From: Welwitschia mirabilis
Taxonomy: Eukaryota; Gnetophyta; Gnetopsida; Welwitschiales
Assembly (NCBI GenBank): GCA_051453625.1
Contig: JBOZIK010000001.1
Coordinates: forward strand, 39,913,403 to 39,937,863
Direction: 5' to 3'
Length of the DNA stretch: 24,461 nucleotides
Shown here: positions 19,306 to 24,461 of the stretch, one piece after another
How the letters are laid out: each line of letters begins with the position of its first letter
How positions within the stretch are numbered: the stretch's first letter is position 1
The notes under the pieces: model-generated
The model's database searches: none
Told to the model about the DNA's origin: nothing
Seen by the model: the letters and a program-made list of their open reading frames with translations, nothing else
Made by a program: the position numbers and the translations under genes

Positions 19306-19738
19306 AAATTTTAAAAGATAAAATTTTGTCAGCACCTATTTTACAAGGGCATAATTGGATAAGACCATTTTACATTATGATGGATGCATCTAATCATGCT
19401 ATGGAAGTATTTTTAGGGCAAAAAGATGAAAATAATAAACCATATGTTATTGCTTATTTAGTAAGAAATGAAAATCAACTCAACAAAATTACATAGTAAT
19501 TGAGAAAAAGTTGTTAGTAGTAGCAGTGGTATTATAGAAGTTTAAGCATTATATTTTAAATTACAAAGTAAAAGTTCATACAAACCAAAGTGATATTAGA
19601 TTTTTAATGAACAAAAAAGAAGCTATTTCATGAATTATAAAATGGATACTATTAATGCAAGAATTTTACTTAAAAATTATTAATAGAAGAGGGATAGAAA
19701 ATGTAGTAGTAGATCACCTCTCAAAATGGAAATGTTCT
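19306..19738 (+). pseudogene. Element C: RNase H remnant
   Basis: The plus strand reads IRPFYIMMDASNHAMEVFLG (first catalytic Asp kept) and KPYVIAYLVRNENQL, then a frameshift near 19480, then NYIVIEKKLLVVAVVL-stop-KF (the stop replaces the catalytic Glu), VKVHTNQSDIRFLMNKKEA, IKWILLMQEFYLKIINRRG and ENVVVDHLSKWK. In VKVHTNQ the catalytic Asp expected after Thr has become Asn. It matches element B domain for domain and is inactive. Confidence 0.82.
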
Positions 19739-20640
19739 AATAAAGAGAAAATAAACATAAGAGATGAATCTCCAAACGAACATCTTTTTCAAGTAAAAAC
19801 CAATCCATGTTATGCAAATATAACCAACTTTATTATGAGTAAAAAATTACCATCTTTTATGAATTATTATGAAAGAAAAAAATTATTAAAAGAATCTAAA
19901 GACTAAATATGACATGATAAGATGTTATTTAGAAGATGTAAAGATCATTTTATTAGAATATGTGTAGAAGAAAAATTACAAAAAGATATTCTAAAGGAAG
20001 CCTATAAGGAAGAAGAGGAAGAATTATGATGCAATAATAATCAGAATAAAAATTCTCCAAAGATTCAAATGCTTATGTCTAGATTTGTGATAAGTATCAA
20101 AGAGAATGAGCATTTAACTAGATATTAGAAATGCAACAACAATGGATTCAATCAATTAAATCTTTTGATATTTGGAGCATAGATTTTGTTAAACTTATCA
20201 ATCCTTCCTCTTATAAATAAAGATATATTTTAATGTATATTGATTACTTTACTAAATGGGTTGAGGCTGAGGTTGTATCTTATTTTTCTTTCAAAATCAT
20301 AGTTAATGTTTTACTTAGGAATATTATCTATTATTTTAAATCCCCTTAAAGTCTTATATCTGATAAAGGAAGTTGTTTTAGTAGTGAAGTATTCAAGAAA
20401 CTCTTCATCAAACATGAAATCCACTACAAATTTTCTATTGTCTATCATCTTTATTTAATAACTAGGCTAAAGTAACTAATAGAGAATTCAATAGAATGCT
20501 AATAAAGGTCATAAATAGTAAGAAAACAAATTAGGCTAAAAAATTAAATGAAGCTTTATGGGCTTACAGAATAACTTGAAACTATAGTATAGTGTTTACA
20601 ACATATGAATTAGTTTATGAAAAAAGAGCTATTTTGTTAA
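19739..20640 (+). pseudogene. Element C: integrase remnant
   Basis: After RNase H the frame stays open to 19906 (CYANITNFIMSKKLPSFMNY), then breaks. The core reads FDIWSIDFVKL (first catalytic Asp, 20182-20184), YILMYIDYFTKWVEAEV, FKSP-stop-SLISDKGS (second Asp kept, 20362-20364), SSEVFKKLF and IVYHL. The frame is lost by one missing base near 20449-20453 and resumes as AKVTNREFNRML, with Lys at the third catalytic position. Then NEALWAYRIT and TYELVYEKRA follow. The stop after SP, the one-base loss and the Lys are at the same places as in element B. Confidence 0.82.
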
Positions 20641-21085
20641 TTGAACTTAGAATAAAAATGTTTAAATTCACTAAATCACTAAAGTGTAATATGGAAATAT
20701 CTCAAGTAGAATAAATATAAAATATGAATATTTTACATGAAAACAAAAAAATAAAATCTCTTTTTTATAAAGAACTTAAACAACAAAAACCTAAAATATA
20801 TCATGATAATAAAATTATAAAGACTAATTTTAATATAGAATATTTTGTATTAATATATGATCCTAAAAGATTCATTTAAAATAGAAATATGAATATAAGT
20901 AGCTAGAACCCTATAACATAATAAAAATATTGGGAAATAAAGCCATAGAGTTATATGATCTTGATGAAAAAGTAACCTACCACATTAATGAAAAGAGAAT
21001 AAGAATGTATCATGATCATAAATCTATGCTATATTATTTATGAAACCCTTATAGGATGGAAAGAATGCTTTCACTCTACTTATAA
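20641..21085 (+). pseudogene. Element C: end of pol
   Basis: Reads LRIKMFKFTKSLKCNMEISQ, then YKELKQQKPKIYHDNKIIK, a YFVLIYDPKRFI segment and RIRMYHDHKSMLYYL, ending MLSLYL-stop at 21083-21085. It parallels the pol end of element B, with more stops. Confidence 0.72.
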
Positions 21086-21970
21086 AATAAATGTTTTTAG
21101 ACTAGATAATAAGGGATATGTCATTTTGTTAAAGTTTATTTAAACTATTAATTCACTAAATTGTTTAAAGTAAATTTAATGATTGTGAAACAAGAAGCTA
21201 ACTTGTAAGTATTCAACATGAGATTGTGCATTATCCTCATTAAGAGAATTAAGAAAACACATTTCATCAGATGGTAGAATATCCTTTGATTAAGGAAAAA
21301 AGACAAAAAACCATAATATTCTACTAAAAATGTACTAGGTAAATTATTCCTAAGAGACGCCTTTGGTAGTACAATATGGCAACTATAAGAGCTTCATTAA
21401 CAGGATTAGTTAGTCATGATCTAGATAAAAAATAAAAAGAAAGGAATCTTATGATTTCTTACTCCTTTAATAATGCTTGCACTCTCTCATTGTGGTTAAG
21501 AAATTAAGTTGAAAAAAATAAAAATTTAAGAAAGAGTTATGTCCTATGAGCCATCTAAGACACAACTAGTTACCAAGATTACAACAATATATTGCAACTT
21601 ACAAAAAAAAAAAAAAGAAAGGAAAAAAAAAAAAGAATTTTATTCTAGAATGAAATGTGAATCTAAATATTTTGAATTTAGTAGGATACACAATTATTAG
21701 ATTCTATTTTAGTAAAGAGTAAACTTCCTAGTTTAAAAATCATTTCATGTTATCTTAGCAATTTGATAAATTGCTTAGTATGTATTCCTTTTAATGAAAT
21801 TGATATGGCCAGAAGAAAATAAAAGTAGTTATAAGATAACCTTATTTAAAATAAAATAACAATTAGAAACTTTATTAGATAAGGAATATATTATTTTATT
21901 TTATAGAAAAAGAATAAAATCATTGCTCACGCTACTGAAGCTAAAAAATAGATAACTTAGCTAAAGAAAC
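21086..21970 (+). repeat. Element C 3' non-coding region with conserved block and A-rich tract
   Basis: Around 21330-21570 are sequences shared with B and with the reverse-complemented left-edge copies: ACTAGGTAAATTATTCC..AGAG, CCTTTGGTAGTACAATATGGCAACTAT, TTACTCCTTTAATAATGCTTGCACTC and TATGAGCCATCTAAGACACAA. At 21601-21637 there is an almost pure A tract. The rest is A+T-rich and carries nothing I can name. Confidence 0.65.
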
Positions 21971-22512
21971 TTAATTCTTGAAGTATCTAGAGAACTTGTT
22001 CTTTTTGTTAGAACATCTAGTTTTAGATGATAATTCTATAGAGCTTTTGACTAGGGGTAGTAAAGACATTTCACTTGGAAACTTTAATAACCTATTAATC
22101 TCTTCTAGGTGAGCTTGCCAAAAATTCTTATAAGGCTTGGCATTTTGCATTGTCTTCTCTATATTATTCCTATTAAAACTTAGTGTAGTAAGACTAAGTA
22201 TAGGATTTATGCCTTAAAGCTAATCAACTCTTTTTTCTAACACCTACATCCATCCAGCTTACTAGCCTAATGAAACATTATAAGCTAATTTTACTTGGTT
22301 AAGTTATCAATGATGTTCTTTTATCTTAACCCTTAAATACTTAGCCGAGTGATGAATTATAGGATCAAAACATAGAGGAATGATTTCATTTTTTAAATTT
22401 TCTCTATCAGCCTCAGTATCCATGATATCTACGATCTTAGCAATTGATTATAACTATAATATAATATTTTCTGCTTATCATTCTTTAACCCTAATAAAAT
22501 ATAACACAATTG
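21971..22512 (-). pseudogene. Element C: antisense reading frame, homologue of the one in element B
   Basis: The minus strand ends FSRYFKN-stop (TAA at 21971-21973). Read from its N-terminal side it gives IVDIMDTEADRENLKN, IIPLCFDPIIHHSAKYLRVK, a damaged patch, VLEKRVD, GINPILSLTTLSFNRNNIEK, NAKPYKNFWQAHLEEINRLL and SKTRCSNKKNKFSRYFKN. It aligns with the element B antisense frame over its middle and C-terminal parts (INPILSL.TLSFN and the final FKN-stop are shared); one frameshift lies near 22460. About 120 codons at the C-terminal side are almost free of stops, better preserved than in B. The N-terminal part merges with the A-family LTR near 22513-22560. Function unknown. Confidence 0.62.
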
Positions 22513-23487
22513 GGATTTGTTACAGTGTGTATTTATGCAACATTTATCTTCTAAGTAGAATCCTATTAATCACAAGTAATAATGCATAATCACAACACAC
22601 TAATAGAAATGAAAGTGCTCTGAATATCATAATCCATTAAAGGCCAATGTAGGAAATAAGAGAGTTTCTTTCAAAAGTAAAACACTTATACCCTAATCTA
22701 CAAAAATAACTTACAATGCATGAAAGTAAAATAAAACACACTTGTGCAAAGCTAATCTAAGAAAAGAAAATAATAATGCACTTAACCTAAACTAACTAAA
22801 CACAAGCTTGATGAAGGTTACCCTCATAACCTATATCACTAGAGGAACTATCACTAAATATAAAGTAACATATGCTATGAGGAAGAGAAACATTTACATA
22901 TTGAAAGCATAAAAGGAAATGTTTTGTATTAATAATTGAACCACATTCATGTTATAAAGTGGTTGTACCTTAATGGTGAAAATATCATCCAACACTAAGG
23001 AAACATCTTTCTAGAACTACAGAATGAATCTCTGACCCTTTAATCTCTTATCATGAGAATTTTCGATGCAAATAAAGACAAGTAGGAGTTGAGGATGAGG
23101 TCTCTATTTATTAACTCAAATACACAACAACAAAGATAGAAAGATGTGGGTAAACCATAATGGATACACAAAGAAAAAATAGAAATACAAGTGGTAGATG
23201 TTTGGTGAATGTTCAGTATAGACGTTATAATAGTGTTGTCTAGCTAATCATCTAGATGATAGAGCAGATGATGCCACCTCATAATTAATCTACATCAGCT
23301 GCCAGATAGACTTTAGTTAGCATCTAGTTGGTATAGTCATTCATTTAGTCATCCGGATAATAAGGTGAATGATGGCCTTTAATAGTTCTTCATTTATTGC
23401 ATTAGCCTTAATATTTATAAAAAGTTATATTTAAAAATACAAAGTATTTATATTTGTTAAAAATGTTGTAAATTATCATGGAGATTG
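22513..23487 (-). repeat. Second A-family LTR (solo or truncated)
   Basis: Aligns with the element A 5' LTR in the same orientation: TATTTATGCAAC near 22529 against ATTTATGCAAT near 7946, ATAATCCATTAAAGGC near 22629, GAAGGTTACCCTCAT near 22813, CATTTACATA near 22890, and further. The TATA position is conserved (23105-23112), and two copies of the dyad motif follow (23244-23275 and 23344-23374). No convincing primer site lies next to its U5 edge; instead it abuts the antisense frame of element C. The far end runs into a gap. It is opposite in orientation to element C, so it is not C's own 3' LTR. Confidence 0.7.
23105..23112 (-). promoter_or_regulatory. Degenerate TATA box of the second A-family LTR
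   Basis: Reads AATAAATA on the minus strand, one change from TATAAATA at the matching place of the first LTR. Confidence 0.45.
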
Positions 23488-23587
23488 NNNNNNNNNNNNN
23501 NNNNNNNNNNNNNNNNNNNNNNNNNNNNNNNNNNNNNNNNNNNNNNNNNNNNNNNNNNNNNNNNNNNNNNNNNNNNNNNNNNNNNNN
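23488..23587. other. Assembly gap, 100 N
   Basis: Exactly 100 N, gap of unknown size. It separates the A-family LTR from a pol scrap, so linkage across it is uncertain. Confidence 0.99.
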
Positions 23588-23645
23588 TGGCATGTTAGAT
23601 GTTATAAAAGATTTATATCTAACAGTTGTGGAGCCAAATTGACCT
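23588..23645 (+). pseudogene. Scrap of Ty3/gypsy RT-RNase H junction
   Basis: Reads HVRCYKRFISNSCGAKLTYL on the plus strand. The nucleotides parallel element C at about 19184-19245 (CATGTTAAATATTATAGAACATTTATATCTAAC in two pieces) and element B near 12236-12290. It is the segment linking RT to RNase H. It begins at the gap and stops after about 58 bases, so it is a truncated piece of another copy. Confidence 0.6.
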
Positions 23646-23840
23646 ATTTAATACACTTATGAAGTACATTTTTAGATCTTATTGATAAGTGTTAGATTAG
23701 ATTTACTAATTGATGTCAAACTAATTTCTCTTGTATAGTGCAAAAATGTTATATCTTGTATGCAGATGAGATTGAGTTTTACAAATTAAAGAATTAGACC
23801 AAAATGCATAAAAAAAACTGCTGAGTTATGTTAACCTTCA

Positions 23841-24210
23841 GGGGGGGTTTACTAAATCCTAAAGGGGTTAACCACACCTGAAGTAGTCATAATAAAAATG
23901 AATTAAACCCAGAGGGGTTGACCGAATTCTGAAGGGGTTGACTAGACTTATGATCTTAACAGCTAGTATTCCTAAATCAAATGGAAAGGGGTTGACTAGA
24001 TTTTCATGGGGTTAACCAAATTTGAGGAACTAACAAGCAAATAGTCCTAGACTGAGAGGAAAGGATTTAACTAAATTTTCATGGGCTCTACTGGACTTGA
24101 GAAGCTAACAGTCCATAGTTCCAGACCAAAAGGTAAGGGGTTGACTGAACCTAGGATGGAGTCGATCTAGCTCTTATGGGGTTAACTGGATTTTTATGGG
24201 ATTGACTAGA
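23841..24210 (+). repeat. Array of about eleven GGGGTTGACTAGA-type motifs
   Basis: Copies of a 12-16-base motif lie at about 23842, 23864, 23912, 23935, 23986, 24008, 24063, 24137, 24156, 24178 and 24199, with spacers that partly repeat (GAGGAACTAACA..TAGTCCTAGAC and GAGAAGCTAACAGTCCATAGTTCCAGAC), giving a higher-order unit of about 100 bases. Variants are GGGGTTAACCAAATT, GGGGTTGACCGAATT and GGAGTCGATCTAG; the last suggests an ancestral GTCGAC core. Confidence 0.75.
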
Positions 24211-24336
24211 TGACATGGAAAAATAAAATTTGTAAATGTTATGTATCCATTGCCTAGTCATTACCTAGCCATTTTCTAGCCATTTATAGTCGTTGGAGAT
24301 GCAATTCATTTGTAATAAATCCTAGTAACCCTCCAT

Positions 24337-24344
24337 TATAAATA
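24337..24344 (+). promoter_or_regulatory. TATA box of the right-edge LTR-like sequence
   Basis: TATAAATA preceded by CCCTCCAT, at the end of the repeat-rich U3-like part. A typical position for an LTR promoter, but without the second LTR this is tentative. Confidence 0.4.
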
Positions 24345-24461
24345 ACTATGCTATTGATGATTTAGAAATCTTTTGGCACTATTCTAATTTAGCATAATCA
24401 TTGTGGATCTGAAAGATTAAATTTTATTTTCATTGGTATATCATTGTATTTTTTCACATCT

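Larger units (their letters stand above)
23680..24461 (+). repeat. Part of an unrelated LTR-like sequence
   Basis: From about 23680 the sequence differs from all other elements here. It contains a repeated GGGGTTGACTAG motif array, then CCATTTTCTAGCCATTTATAGTCGTTGGAGATGC in pieces, then a TATA box at 24337-24344, which together look like the U3 and promoter part of an LTR transcribed rightward. The window ends before its other edge, so the element type is unknown. No coding frame is present. Confidence 0.45.

Noticed and set aside
22380-22589. Plus-strand frame of 69 codons, hydrophobic
   Set aside because: It overlaps the antisense frame of element C and the LTR junction; it looks like a chance run in A+T-rich DNA, with no counterpart in B.

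Overview
The window looks like repeat-rich, heavily decayed heterochromatin from a flowering-plant genome. It is strongly A+T-rich by eye and has three runs of N from a draft assembly. I see no intact host gene. Almost everything recognisable is a broken Ty3/gypsy LTR retrotransposon with the gene order gag-PR-RT-RNase H-INT and Athila-like signatures: a tRNA-Asp-like primer site, an ASIN-type protease motif, the RT wording around SGYNQ, and a DHLSR ending of RNase H. Stop codons and residue losses mostly fit C-to-T or G-to-A change, as expected for old methylated repeats. The species cannot be named from this sequence.

Layout. (1) 1-1640: two diverged tandem copies of a retroelement post-pol segment, reverse-complemented, with a 100-N gap between them. 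(2) About 2040-9165, minus strand: element A, with INT, RT/RNase H, protease, gag, leader, primer-binding site (7911-7928) and 5' LTR (7932 to about 9165, TATA box at 8651-8658). (3) 9165-9264, plus strand: a fragment of a second family (B/C), then a 195-N gap. (4) 9460-18907, plus strand: element B, with gag-pol to 14179, a non-coding block, an antisense reading frame (14824-15495), a long 3' region with hairpin repeats, a purine-rich tract and a 923-bp LTR-like segment (17985-18907). (5) 18908 to about 22512: element C, same family as B, beginning abruptly inside RT and running through INT, the conserved non-coding block and the antisense frame. (6) About 22513-23487: a second LTR of the A family, in the same orientation as A. 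(7) 23588-24461: a scrap of RT/RNase H, then part of an unrelated LTR-like sequence with about eleven copies of a GGGGTTGACTAG-type motif.

The best structural reading is nesting. B appears inserted into the RT region of C: C's gag fragment lies left of B and C's RT resumes directly after B's LTR. If so, the 195-N gap hides kilobases. The most interesting item is the antisense reading frame on the strand opposite gag-pol. In B it keeps one frame for 224 codons despite about ten stop codons, and C carries a recognisable homologue with the same C-terminal ending. It looks like a former second gene of this retroelement family.
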